Made by a program: the position numbers and the translations under genes. From contig CADCCQ010000015.1 of assembly GCA_902799955.1 (NCBI GenBank), positions 1 to 42,426 on the forward strand: a DNA stretch of 42,426 nucleotides, read 5' to 3'. This stretch comes from an uncultured bacterium (GTDB lineage: Bacteria > Verrucomicrobiota > Kiritimatiellia > RFP12 > UBA1067). The notes beneath the pieces were generated by a model. That model did no database searches and was not told the DNA's origin. It worked only from the letters and a program-made list of their open reading frames with translations. Each line of letters starts with the position of its first letter. Within the stretch, counting starts at the first letter, position 1. Below, piece after piece: positions 16,268 to 23,218 of the stretch.

Positions 16268-17575
16268 AAGATTACAATCATAACCCATAATCTGTGCGTT
16301 GGTTGCCTCGACCGGATTTGCACCATTCGCAACGGCGGCGTACCACTGGACGGTGTTCTTCACGGTCTCCTCAAAACCCCACCTCGGCTTCCAGCCAAGC
16401 ACCCTCCGCGCCTTGCGGATGTCGAGATTCAAGAGCCCCGCCTCGTGGACGGCATTCGGATCGGATTTATCCACCCACGTTCCCTTGCGCCACTTGAGCA
16501 TTTCCTCCACCAGTTCCTTGACCGTGCGATTCGCCTTGGGATCCGGACCGAAGTTGAATCCGCCGCAAACCTCATCGAACCGCTCGCGCTTCGCAAGCGC
16601 CGCACCGAGAGCGAGATACCCGCCGAGGGGCTCGAGCACATGCTGCCATGGACGCGTAGAGGCGCTGTTGCGCACGGGGATCGTTGCGCCCTTCGCAAGC
16701 GCGCGCATGGCATCGGGAACGATACGATCCTTCGCCCAGTCACCGCCGCCGATTACATTGCCCGCACGCGCGGAAGCGACCCACACGGGCGAATCCGGCG
16801 TGCCAAAGAAGGATCGGCGATACGAGGAAATCACGATCTCGCACGCGCCCTTCGACGCGCTGTAGGGATCGTGGCCGCCAAAGGGATCTGTTTCCCTAAA
16901 TGGGCGGCCCTTCTCATTATTCTCGTAAACCTTGTCGGTGGTGATGCAGACGATGGAGATTTGGGGGTTGGCCGAACACAGTTCGGCCATCAAATCTAGG
17001 GAAGCCTCTTTATTCCCGGCATTATTCTGCCGCTGAGCCATCTGGCCTTGGGGCAACTTGGAGCAAGAATCGGCCATCAAATCTGGGGAAGCCTCTTTAT
17101 TCCCGGCATTATTCTGCCGCTGTGCCATCCGGCCTTGGGGCAACTTGGAGCAAGAACTGGCCATTAAATCTGGGGAGGTCAATACTCGCGCCGCCTCCAG
17201 CACGTTGACCGTGCCCATCACATTCGTATCGAAGGTCTCCGCCGGCTTCTCGTACGAGAGCCTCACGAGCGGCTGCGCCGCGAGATGGAAAACGAAATCC
17301 GGCTTCACGCGGCGCATCGTGCGAACAAGCGCAGGCAAGTCGCGCACGTCGCCAACCGTATGGGATGCGATCCGCTTCGCGAGCTTCAGTTGGTTGAAGA
17401 GACTCGGCCGCGTGGGCGGCTCAAGGGCGAAGCCATGCACCTCCGCGCCGAGCGCGAGCAGCCACTCGCAAAGCCACGAGCCCTTGAAGCCCGTATGGCC
17501 CGTCACAAGGACCCGCCGACCTTGATAGCAGGTGAATGCTTCTATATCCCTTTTCATATTTAAATTCATATTCAA
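16211..17575 (-). CDS. rfbG: CDP-glucose 4,6-dehydratase with in-frame repeat insertion
   Basis: 454 residues (the family is usually near 360). Extended SDR: TGHTGFKGSW Rossmann motif (residues 25-34), FHLAAQPLVRLSY, and Y238-x3-K242 in DPYSASKGA. It converts CDP-glucose to CDP-4-keto-6-deoxyglucose. Residues 134-204 are an insertion absent from the family, placed between the helix LEAARVL and the strand ISIVCITTDK. It consists of two 29-residue tandem copies plus a third start (SPDLMA.., SPDLMA.., SLDLMAELCSA), each opening with the palindromic-element tag. The C-terminal ~20 residues come from ACATG repeats. The active-site motifs are all intact, so the enzyme may still work with a surface loop. 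It lies 106 nt after rfbF. Confidence 0.93.
   Translation of the reverse strand: MNMNLNMKRDIEAFTCYQGRRVLVTGHTGFKGSWLCEWLLALGAEVHGFALEPPTRPSLFNQLKLAKRIASHTVGDVRDLPALVRTMRRVKPDFVFHLAAQPLVRLSYEKPAETFDTNVMGTVNVLEAARVLTSPDLMASSCSKLPQGRMAQRQNNAGNKEASPDLMADSCSKLPQGQMAQRQNNAGNKEASLDLMAELCSANPQISIVCITTDKVYENNEKGRPFRETDPFGGHDPYSASKGACEIVISSYRRSFFGTPDSPVWVASARAGNVIGGGDWAKDRIVPDAMRALAKGATIPVRNSASTRPWQHVLEPLGGYLALGAALAKRERFDEVCGGFNFGPDPKANRTVKELVEEMLKWRKGTWVDKSDPNAVHEAGLLNLDIRKARRVLGWKPRWGFEETVKNTVQWYAAVANGANPVEATNAQIMGYDCNLNVHGEHEEHVGHVGEVWR
16970..16998 (-). repeat. Palindromic element inside rfbG
   Basis: Minus strand: tag TAGATTTGAT, stem GGCCGAAC / GTTCGGCC, loop TGT. Read as DLMAELCSA, the third unit start of the rfbG insertion. 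Confidence 0.88.
16985..17171 (-). repeat. 87-bp tandem repeat inside rfbG
   Basis: Two nearly identical 87-bp units (16985-17071 and 17072-17158; exactly 29 codons) plus the first 13 nt of a third (17159-17171). Each starts, on the minus strand, with the element core AGATTTGATGGCC and holds a second small dyad CGGCA...TGCCG. Confidence 0.92.
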
Positions 17576-17681
17576 ACCTCAACATGATTTTCAACACAGA
17601 GGCAAAAAAGTTCTGAGATGGAGAGATGCTTTTCTCTCCGTGACTCTGCGGCCCTGTGTGAAAACTCAGACGCCATGACCC
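17576..17681 (-). other. rfbF-rfbG spacer with CACAGAG/CACGGAGA-type sequence
   Basis: 106 nt without a gene. On the minus strand it contains TTTTCACACAGGGCCGCAG followed by AGTCACGGAGAGAAAA, a style of spacer sequence unlike the coding DNA around it. No promoter or terminator is clear. From memory such sequences often lie near GxxExxY genes; this cannot be tested here. Confidence 0.45.
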
Positions 17682-18458
17682 TTACCACACCTTCCACGGG
17701 GCCTTGCCTTCGGCGTACAGCTTCTCGAGGATGTCGTGTTCGCGCTTGGAGTCCATGCACTGCCAGAATCCGTCGAATATGTAGCTCTTCAGTTCGCCCT
17801 CCGCGGAGAGGCGCTCCAGCGGCGTTCGCTCGAAGATCGTGGAATCGCCTTCGAGGTAGTCGAATATCCTCGGCTCGAGCACCATGAAGCCGGCGTTGAT
17901 GGGGGAGGCGTCCTTCGCGCTCTTCTCGCGGAACGAGCGCACGGAGTTGTTCTCGTCGATGTCTAGGACGCCCTTCTCCTGGCCGGGGCGGACGGCGGTG
18001 AGCGTGGCGATCCTGCCGTGGGCCGCGTGGAACTCCAGGAGCTTCCCGATGTCGACGTTGCACACAGCGTCGCCGTATGTCATCATGAAGCGTTCGTCGC
18101 TGATGTATTCCCTGACGCGCCTGATGCGCCCGCCGGTCATCGTGTCCAGCCCCGTGTCCACGACCGTCACCTTCCAGGGCTCGCACCTCTGGGCGTGGAC
18201 GACCAGTTCGTTGCGTCCGCCGGTGAAATCGAAGGTGACGTCGCTGTTGTGCAGGAAGTAGGCCGAGAACCAGTCCTTGATGACATGCTGCTTGTACCCC
18301 GCGCAGACAATGAAGTCGTTGAAGCCGTAGTGTGAATACAGCTTCATGATGTGCCAGAGTATGGGCATCCCGCCAAGCTCCACCATCGGCTTCGGCCTGA
18401 ACTGGCTCTCCTCGCTGATGCGGGTTCCGCGCCCGCCCGCCAATAGAACAACCTTCAT
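17682..18458 (-). CDS. rfbF: Glucose-1-phosphate cytidylyltransferase
   Basis: 258 residues from ATG 18458 (MKVVLLAGGRGTRISEE); the frame is open 12 codons further upstream but those cover the promoter. Nucleotidyltransferase motifs are LAGGRGTR, RPKPMVELGG and PILWHIMKLYSHYG, as in RfbF/DdhA; it makes CDP-glucose, the entry point of CDP-3,6-dideoxyhexose synthesis. It is the first gene of the sugar operon, with promoter TAGACA-17-TATAAT at 18508-18480 and ribosome site GAAAGG in a short leader. Confidence 0.95.
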   Translation of the reverse strand: MKVVLLAGGRGTRISEESQFRPKPMVELGGMPILWHIMKLYSHYGFNDFIVCAGYKQHVIKDWFSAYFLHNSDVTFDFTGGRNELVVHAQRCEPWKVTVVDTGLDTMTGGRIRRVREYISDERFMMTYGDAVCNVDIGKLLEFHAAHGRIATLTAVRPGQEKGVLDIDENNSVRSFREKSAKDASPINAGFMVLEPRIFDYLEGDSTIFERTPLERLSAEGELKSYIFDGFWQCMDSKREHDILEKLYAEGKAPWKVW

Positions 18459-18479
18459 GTCATTTACCTTTCTGAACAC

Positions 18480-18508
18480 ATTATACCATAACAAAAAAAT
18501 GTTGTCTA
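18480..18508 (-). promoter_or_regulatory. Sugar operon (rfbF) promoter
   Basis: Minus strand: -35 TAGACA (18508-18503), 17-bp spacer ACATTTTTTTGTTATGG, -10 TATAAT (18485-18480). Contains a near copy of the ACAAC...GTTGTG spacer dyad. Start codon 21 nt past the -10 box. Confidence 0.8.
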
Positions 18509-18578
18509 GGCATTATGCCATAAACAGGCGACAAAGGCGAGCGTCGGACGGAAAAGAAAACAAATCCGCGGAATCCAC

Positions 18579-18607
18579 TTGATGATCGACGGCATTTCCT
18601 GTATAAT
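18579..18607 (+). promoter_or_regulatory. Promoter of the metalloprotease-like gene
   Basis: -35 TTGATG (18579-18584), 17-bp spacer, -10 TATAAT (18602-18607). The ATG at 18616 is 8 nt past the -10 box, so the transcript is probably leaderless. Confidence 0.7.
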
Positions 18608-18615
18608 TCGAAACC

Positions 18616-19449
18616 ATGACAACAGAAGGCGCACTACACTACATCGCGAACGCGGGGGCGCACACGGGCACGCAGCTGCTCGCGGTGTCCGGCCTCGTGC
18701 TCGCGCTCGCCGTCGTGCTGTGGTTCGTAAGCCAGGGTATCCGCGGCATGGCGTCGTCCAGCATCGGGATGGCGTACTACTACATCGTCGCGCCCGGCGT
18801 CATCTGCCACGAGACGGGGCACGCCCTCGGCTGCATCCTCACCGGGACGAAGATCGTCAAGTTCGTCCCGTTCCACCCTACGCGGGACGGGACGCTTGGA
18901 TACGTCTCGCACATCGAGCCGAAAAGCGGCGTCCTGGGCGGCATTGCGCTCTTCCTGATCTCGACCGGGCCGGTGTGGTTCGGATGCGCCGCCATCCTCG
19001 CCATGTCGCTGCTCGTCGGCGGCATGGGGATACTCCCCGACATGCACGCCTTCGTCCCAGCCGGCGCGGCGGCGCATTCGAGCGAATACGTCGCGGGCGT
19101 GTTCCTCGCCGCGCTCCAGATGCTGCGGAACGCCGCGTGCGTGTGGAACTGGCATTCGCCGTGGATCGCGCTATACGTCTACGCGACGTTCTGCATCGCC
19201 TCGGAGATCACGTTGAGCGGACAAGACCTCAAGGGGATGTGGAAGGGGCTGGCCCTGATCGTCCTCGCGCTGTTCGCCGTCAACCTTGTCCCGCACGGCT
19301 GCGGCTGGGTGGAGGCGGGGATCGCGAAGGCCGCGCCCGGGCTGTTCCTCGTCCAGGCGGTGCTGGCGTTCGTGCTGATGCTCGACTGCGTCTTCTTCGC
19401 CGTCGCCTTTCTACTGGCGCTTCTGCTGGGTGGCGCGAAGAGAGCCTGA
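18616..19449 (+). CDS. Polytopic membrane protein with HExxH zinc motif (M50-like)
   Basis: 277 residues. About seven hydrophobic segments; the second or third carries GVICHETGHALGC, an HExxH metalloprotease motif (H65, E66, H69) embedded in the membrane, as in site-2/M50 proteases. A second M50 motif (NxxPxxxLDG) is not obvious, so the match is partial and the protein may be a divergent family. Next to the HETGH motif is a conserved-looking loop (VKFVPFHPTRDGTLGYVSHI). It has its own promoter and a leaderless start, and its stop is 3 nt from the convergent GH127 stop with no terminator between them. Substrate unknown. Confidence 0.65.
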   Translation: MTTEGALHYIANAGAHTGTQLLAVSGLVLALAVVLWFVSQGIRGMASSSIGMAYYYIVAPGVICHETGHALGCILTGTKIVKFVPFHPTRDGTLGYVSHIEPKSGVLGGIALFLISTGPVWFGCAAILAMSLLVGGMGILPDMHAFVPAGAAAHSSEYVAGVFLAALQMLRNAACVWNWHSPWIALYVYATFCIASEITLSGQDLKGMWKGLALIVLALFAVNLVPHGCGWVEAGIAKAAPGLFLVQAVLAFVLMLDCVFFAVAFLLALLLGGAKRA

Positions 19450-19452
19450 CGC

Positions 19453-21819
19453 CTATTCCACCTTCCACTCCCGGACGCCGGCGGAGAAGCCGGCGGGAAG
19501 CTGCACGTCAAGCCGCAGTGCGCGAGTCTTCACGGGGGCGAACGAGACTTCGTCCCAGCCGTTCGTCACGGGCGCGCGCGACTCCGCCACGACCTTCCAC
19601 GAGCCACCGCCCTGCATTGCGCTGAGCGTCCACGACGCGGGGATGCGGCAGTTGCCCTTCTGGGCCTTGTCGTCGAACCAGACGACCGCGCTCTTCGCGA
19701 CCTCGGTGTCTTTGCCAAAGTCGTACCTGATCCACTCGCTGGTTGCGAGGTGCGGCCAGAAGTCGAAGTTGCCGTTCTTCGCGTCCATATCGTTGATCGC
19801 GGAGACCTTCGGCTTCATCTCGCCGCGGCTGAACGAGACGGACGCCTTTGCGAACACGCCTTTGTGGAATCCCGCCTTCGCGGCGTCCTCGACCATCCAC
19901 ACCATCGCCCTTCCCTCGCCCCGGTTGAGCCGCGCGAAGTTGGGCACGGCCACCGCGCCGTTGTCGCCCCTGATGGCGAAGACGCCGTCGCAGAGGTCGG
20001 CCTTCCAGAACGGCTGGAACGTGACGCCGGGGTCGAGGACGAGCCTGGCAAGCGGCGTCTTGTTGTCGACCTGCTCGAAGCTGTAGACCACGGGCCCGCG
20101 CTGGAACGCGACGCGCCCCTTGTTCGCCTCGACGCGCCCGTCGCAGCGCATCCTCTGCACGGGCATCGGGAACGTCAGCTCCACGACGTCGCCTGCCTTC
20201 CAGGTGCGCTCGACGCGCGCGTAGCCGCCGCGGAACTCGGCACGCGCCTTCTTCCCGTTCACGGTGACGGTGAAGACACCGCCGACATCCGGGTCGGCGG
20301 TGTAGAGCGCGCTCTCCGTCCTGTCCGGGACTCGCATCGCGAACGTGAACGCGGCGGGCTTCTCGGGCGCGAGCGCGAACGTCACCCTGCCCGTCCACGG
20401 GTAGTCCGTGCGCTGGCGGATCCAGAGGCGCGCGCCGGCGACGCCGTCGACGCGGCCCTGGATGGAGAGGAAGTGGTCGGCGAAGAGCGTCCTGCCGTCG
20501 GAGGAGAGCGAGTACGCGAGGTCCTTCAGGGCGAAGAGCGTGCGCGGGATGTTGCCGACGCAGCACGGGCAGCCGTGCCATGGGTAGCGGACCTTCGAGC
20601 TGTCGAGCGGGTTCTGGTAGTAGAAGCTGCGTCCGTCCTCCGAGATCGAGCCGAGGAGGTTGTTGTAGACGAGCCGCTCCTGGACGTCCACCGGCCACGA
20701 GTCGCCGTGGCGCCTGTGCTGCTCGACCGTCCAGAAGCTCATGCCGCAAGACGCGCACGACTCGCAGTATCCGGTGTTGGCGAGCTCGTAGTCGCCGCCG
20801 AACGCCTCGCCGCGCCATGACGCGCCGACGCCGCCGGTGAGGTATTCCTTGCGGTTGATTGCGCTGTCGAAGAGGCGGTCCGCGGCGGCGCCCAGCTCAC
20901 TGTCGCCGAGGCGCGAGGCGAGGGCAGACATCGCGGTGTAGAAGTACGTCGCGCGCACTGCGTGGCCGGTGGCGTCCTTCATTTCCGTCGCCGGTCGCTC
21001 CGCCTGGTGGTAGGCCGCGTTCCATCCGGCGTTGTTCCCGCCGGCGACGTGTTGGCCGCGGATGAAGTGCTGCGCGAGCCGCGCGTACCTGTCGCCCTTC
21101 CCAGCGCCGTCCGCCGCGTTCACGGCGTCGGCGAGGCGGCAGAGCGCGTACTCGAGGCCGGGGTGTCCGTTGAGCCACGTGCGCTTCGGCGCGGGGCCGA
21201 AGACGGAGTCGAGGTGGTCGGCGCACCTGATCGCGGCGTCGAAGAGGCGGCGGTCCTTCCCCTTCGTCATGCGGAAGTGGGCGACGCCCATCTCGATGAA
21301 GTAGCCCATCACGTAGAACTCGTGGTCGCCCGCGCGAGAGAAGTGCGGCTGCCTGCGCAGATCGTGGAAGGAGTGTATGTAGCCCGACGGCTCCTGCGCC
21401 GCGAGGATGATCGGGATCCACTCCTCCATCTTCGCGCGGAGCGCCTGCTGGCCCTGCGCGAGCGCGAAGTCGTCGCCGGGGTCGATCTCGAGCGCGAGCG
21501 AGATGGCCTCCATCGTGTTGTAGACGTACGCGTCGCTCCAGGGGCATCCCTTGAACTTGACGGACGGCGTCCTGCCGGCGAGGACCTCGCCGGTGGCGAC
21601 GAGGTTGAGAAGCTCCTCGCCAGCGCCGCCTGCCTCCATCTGCCGGATGCAGTGCGGGATCCAACGGCATATCATGCGGCGGTACTGGTCGCGCCAGAAG
21701 CCGTCCACCTTTGCGTCCCGCATCACGACGGGCTCGACCGCCGCGCCGGAGGCCGCGGCCGCGGCGAAGGCGGCGAATGCCGCGCACGCCGCCAACGTTC
21801 CAAGTGCTTTCGTTTTCAT
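19453..21819 (-). CDS. GH127 (DUF1680) beta-L-arabinofuranosidase-like secreted glycosidase
   Basis: 788 residues. An Ala-rich signal peptide (residues 1-26) points to export. The (alpha/alpha)6 domain shows VMRDAKVDGFWRD and WSDAYVYNTMEAISLALE, then the zinc/nucleophile set of GH127: E-x-C in NTGYCESCASCG (about 349-357) and the Cys pair in HGCPCCVGN (about 414-417), close to the numbering of the characterised enzyme HypBA1. Beta domains follow, and residues from about 690 resemble a discoidin/F5-8 carbohydrate-binding module (SEWIRYDFGKDTEVAKSAVV). It likely removes beta-L-arabinofuranose or a related sugar from plant or host glycans. Single gene, promoter TATAAT at 21832-21827, start 7 nt later. 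Confidence 0.9.
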   Translation of the reverse strand: MKTKALGTLAACAAFAAFAAAAASGAAVEPVVMRDAKVDGFWRDQYRRMICRWIPHCIRQMEAGGAGEELLNLVATGEVLAGRTPSVKFKGCPWSDAYVYNTMEAISLALEIDPGDDFALAQGQQALRAKMEEWIPIILAAQEPSGYIHSFHDLRRQPHFSRAGDHEFYVMGYFIEMGVAHFRMTKGKDRRLFDAAIRCADHLDSVFGPAPKRTWLNGHPGLEYALCRLADAVNAADGAGKGDRYARLAQHFIRGQHVAGGNNAGWNAAYHQAERPATEMKDATGHAVRATYFYTAMSALASRLGDSELGAAADRLFDSAINRKEYLTGGVGASWRGEAFGGDYELANTGYCESCASCGMSFWTVEQHRRHGDSWPVDVQERLVYNNLLGSISEDGRSFYYQNPLDSSKVRYPWHGCPCCVGNIPRTLFALKDLAYSLSSDGRTLFADHFLSIQGRVDGVAGARLWIRQRTDYPWTGRVTFALAPEKPAAFTFAMRVPDRTESALYTADPDVGGVFTVTVNGKKARAEFRGGYARVERTWKAGDVVELTFPMPVQRMRCDGRVEANKGRVAFQRGPVVYSFEQVDNKTPLARLVLDPGVTFQPFWKADLCDGVFAIRGDNGAVAVPNFARLNRGEGRAMVWMVEDAAKAGFHKGVFAKASVSFSRGEMKPKVSAINDMDAKNGNFDFWPHLATSEWIRYDFGKDTEVAKSAVVWFDDKAQKGNCRIPASWTLSAMQGGGSWKVVAESRAPVTNGWDEVSFAPVKTRALRLDVQLPAGFSAGVREWKVE

Positions 21820-21826
21820 ACCATAG

Positions 21827-21832
21827 ATTATA
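21827..21832 (-). promoter_or_regulatory. -10 box of the GH127 gene
   Basis: TATAAT preceded by TTTTATGA; no good -35. The ATG (21819) is 7 nt past the box, consistent with a leaderless mRNA. Confidence 0.6.
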
Positions 21833-21938
21833 TCATAAAATTCACCGCGATTTCATTTTTCGTTACCCGTTCCCATTTGTCTGCGGCACAATGCCCGCAA
21901 GCGAACGTGCAGACGAAGATGCCGGTTTAACGGAAGCA

Positions 21939-21967
21939 TAGACAACCATCTTTTGTTGAAGTATAAT
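21939..21967 (+). promoter_or_regulatory. ilvC distal promoter
   Basis: -35 TAGACA (21939-21944), 17-bp spacer, -10 TATAAT (21962-21967). Lies in the first 75-bp repeat. Confidence 0.75.
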
Positions 21968-22013
21968 ACTCGTATGCGAACGTTCTGACGAAGAGGAAAA
22001 ATGCACGGAAGCC

Positions 22014-22042
22014 GTGACAACATGGTTTTGTTGTGGTATAAT
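22014..22042 (+). promoter_or_regulatory. ilvC proximal promoter
   Basis: -35 GTGACA (22014-22019), 17-bp spacer ACATGGTTTTGTTGTGG, -10 TATAAT (22037-22042). Gives a leader of about 43 nt to ilvC. Confidence 0.85.
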
Positions 22043-22092
22043 ATCCGTCACTTGCACAAGAGTAAACTGGAAATTCCAGACAGGAGCAAAAA

Positions 22093-23202
22093 ATGAAAAT
22101 CAAGTTCGGCAACGTAGCTGAAAACATAACGACCCGCAAGGAGTTCTCCCTTGACAAGGCAAGGAAGGTCCTCAAGGGCAAGAAGATAGCCGTCCTCGGA
22201 TACGGCATACAGGGCCCGGGGCAGGCGCTCAACATGCGCGACAACGGATTCGACGTGATCGTCGGGCAGCGCAAGAGCGCGAAGGCGGGCTCCAGCTGGG
22301 CGCGCGCGAAGAAGGACGGATGGGTCGAGGGCAAGACGCTCTTCTCCCTCGAGGAGGCGGCGGAGAAGGGCGACATCGTGATGATGCTCGTCTCCGACGG
22401 ATCCTGCCCCGAGGTGTGGAAGAAGATCGAGAAGTACGTCACGCCCGGCAAGTACCTCTACTTCTCCCACGGCTTCGGCTACGTCTACAACAAGCTCACC
22501 GGCATCGTGCCGCAGAAGGGCGTCGGCATCGTGATGGTCGCGCCGAAGGGCTCGGGCACGTCGGTCAGGCGCAACTTCCTCTCCGGCGCGGGCATCAACA
22601 GCTCCTACGCATTCGAGCCGAACGGCATGAAGGCGAAGGACGTGGAGGAAGTCACGAAGGCCATCGGCATCGCCGTCGGCTCCGGCTACCTCTTCCCGAC
22701 CACGTTCAAGAACGAGGTCACGAGCGACCTCGTCGGCGAGCGAGGCATCCTGATGGGCGCGCTCGCGGGCGTGATGGAGGCGCAGTTCGAGACGCTGCGC
22801 GCGAACGGGCACAGCCCGTCCGAGGCGTTCAACGAGACGTGCGAGGAGCTGACGCAGTCGCTCATCCGCCTCGTCGACGAGAACGGCATGGACTGGATGT
22901 ACGGCAACTGCTCGCAGACGGCGCAGCACGGCGCACTCAAGTGGAGGCCGATCTTCAAGAAGGCCGTCATGCCCGTCTTCAAGCGCCTCTACAACAGCGT
23001 GAAGACGATGCAGGAGGCGAAGGAGGTCATCCGCGACACGAGCGGCTCCGACTACAAGGAGAAGATGCTCGCGAAGCTCTCCGAGCTGCACAACCACGAG
23101 ATGTGGCTCGCAGGCGCGGCGGTGCGCTCGCTCCGTCCGCACGAGGCCGCCAAGGGCAACGCGGCGTCCGCCGGATGGGGCGGGCGCAAAGTCGTGAAGT
23201 GA
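22093..23202 (+). CDS. ilvC: Ketol-acid reductoisomerase (NAD(P)+)
   Basis: 369 residues; second step of branched-chain amino acid synthesis. The Rossmann fingerprint GYGIQGPGQALNMRDNG (from residue 37) and the VIVGQRKSAK cofactor loop lie at the N-terminus; VAPKGSGTSVRR and the C-terminal knotted domain (ERGILMGALAGVMEAQFE, ETCEELTQSLIRLVDENGMD) carry the metal-binding acids. It lacks the second C-terminal repeat of the long class II enzymes. Ribosome site AGGAG 6 nt before the ATG. Two tandem promoters drive it; the antiporter gene follows after 16 nt, likely co-transcribed. Confidence 0.96.
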   Translation: MKIKFGNVAENITTRKEFSLDKARKVLKGKKIAVLGYGIQGPGQALNMRDNGFDVIVGQRKSAKAGSSWARAKKDGWVEGKTLFSLEEAAEKGDIVMMLVSDGSCPEVWKKIEKYVTPGKYLYFSHGFGYVYNKLTGIVPQKGVGIVMVAPKGSGTSVRRNFLSGAGINSSYAFEPNGMKAKDVEEVTKAIGIAVGSGYLFPTTFKNEVTSDLVGERGILMGALAGVMEAQFETLRANGHSPSEAFNETCEELTQSLIRLVDENGMDWMYGNCSQTAQHGALKWRPIFKKAVMPVFKRLYNSVKTMQEAKEVIRDTSGSDYKEKMLAKLSELHNHEMWLAGAAVRSLRPHEAAKGNAASAGWGGRKVVK

Positions 23203-23218
23203 AAGGGACCCCGGCTCC

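Larger units (their letters stand above)
21893..22042 (+). repeat. Tandem 75-bp promoter-bearing repeat upstream of ilvC
   Basis: Two units (21893-21967, 21968-22042) share GCGAACGT, GACGAAGA, ACGGAAGC, ACAAC, TTTGTTG and end in TATAAT; the two TATAAT boxes are exactly 75 nt apart. A fainter third unit may precede them. Confidence 0.85.

Noticed and set aside
16985..17171. CRISPR-like repeat in rfbG
   Set aside because: 87-bp tandem duplication inside a coding gene, no spacers.
21863..22057. 64-residue minus-strand frame upstream of ilvC
   Set aside because: Covers the tandem promoter repeats and has no ribosome site.
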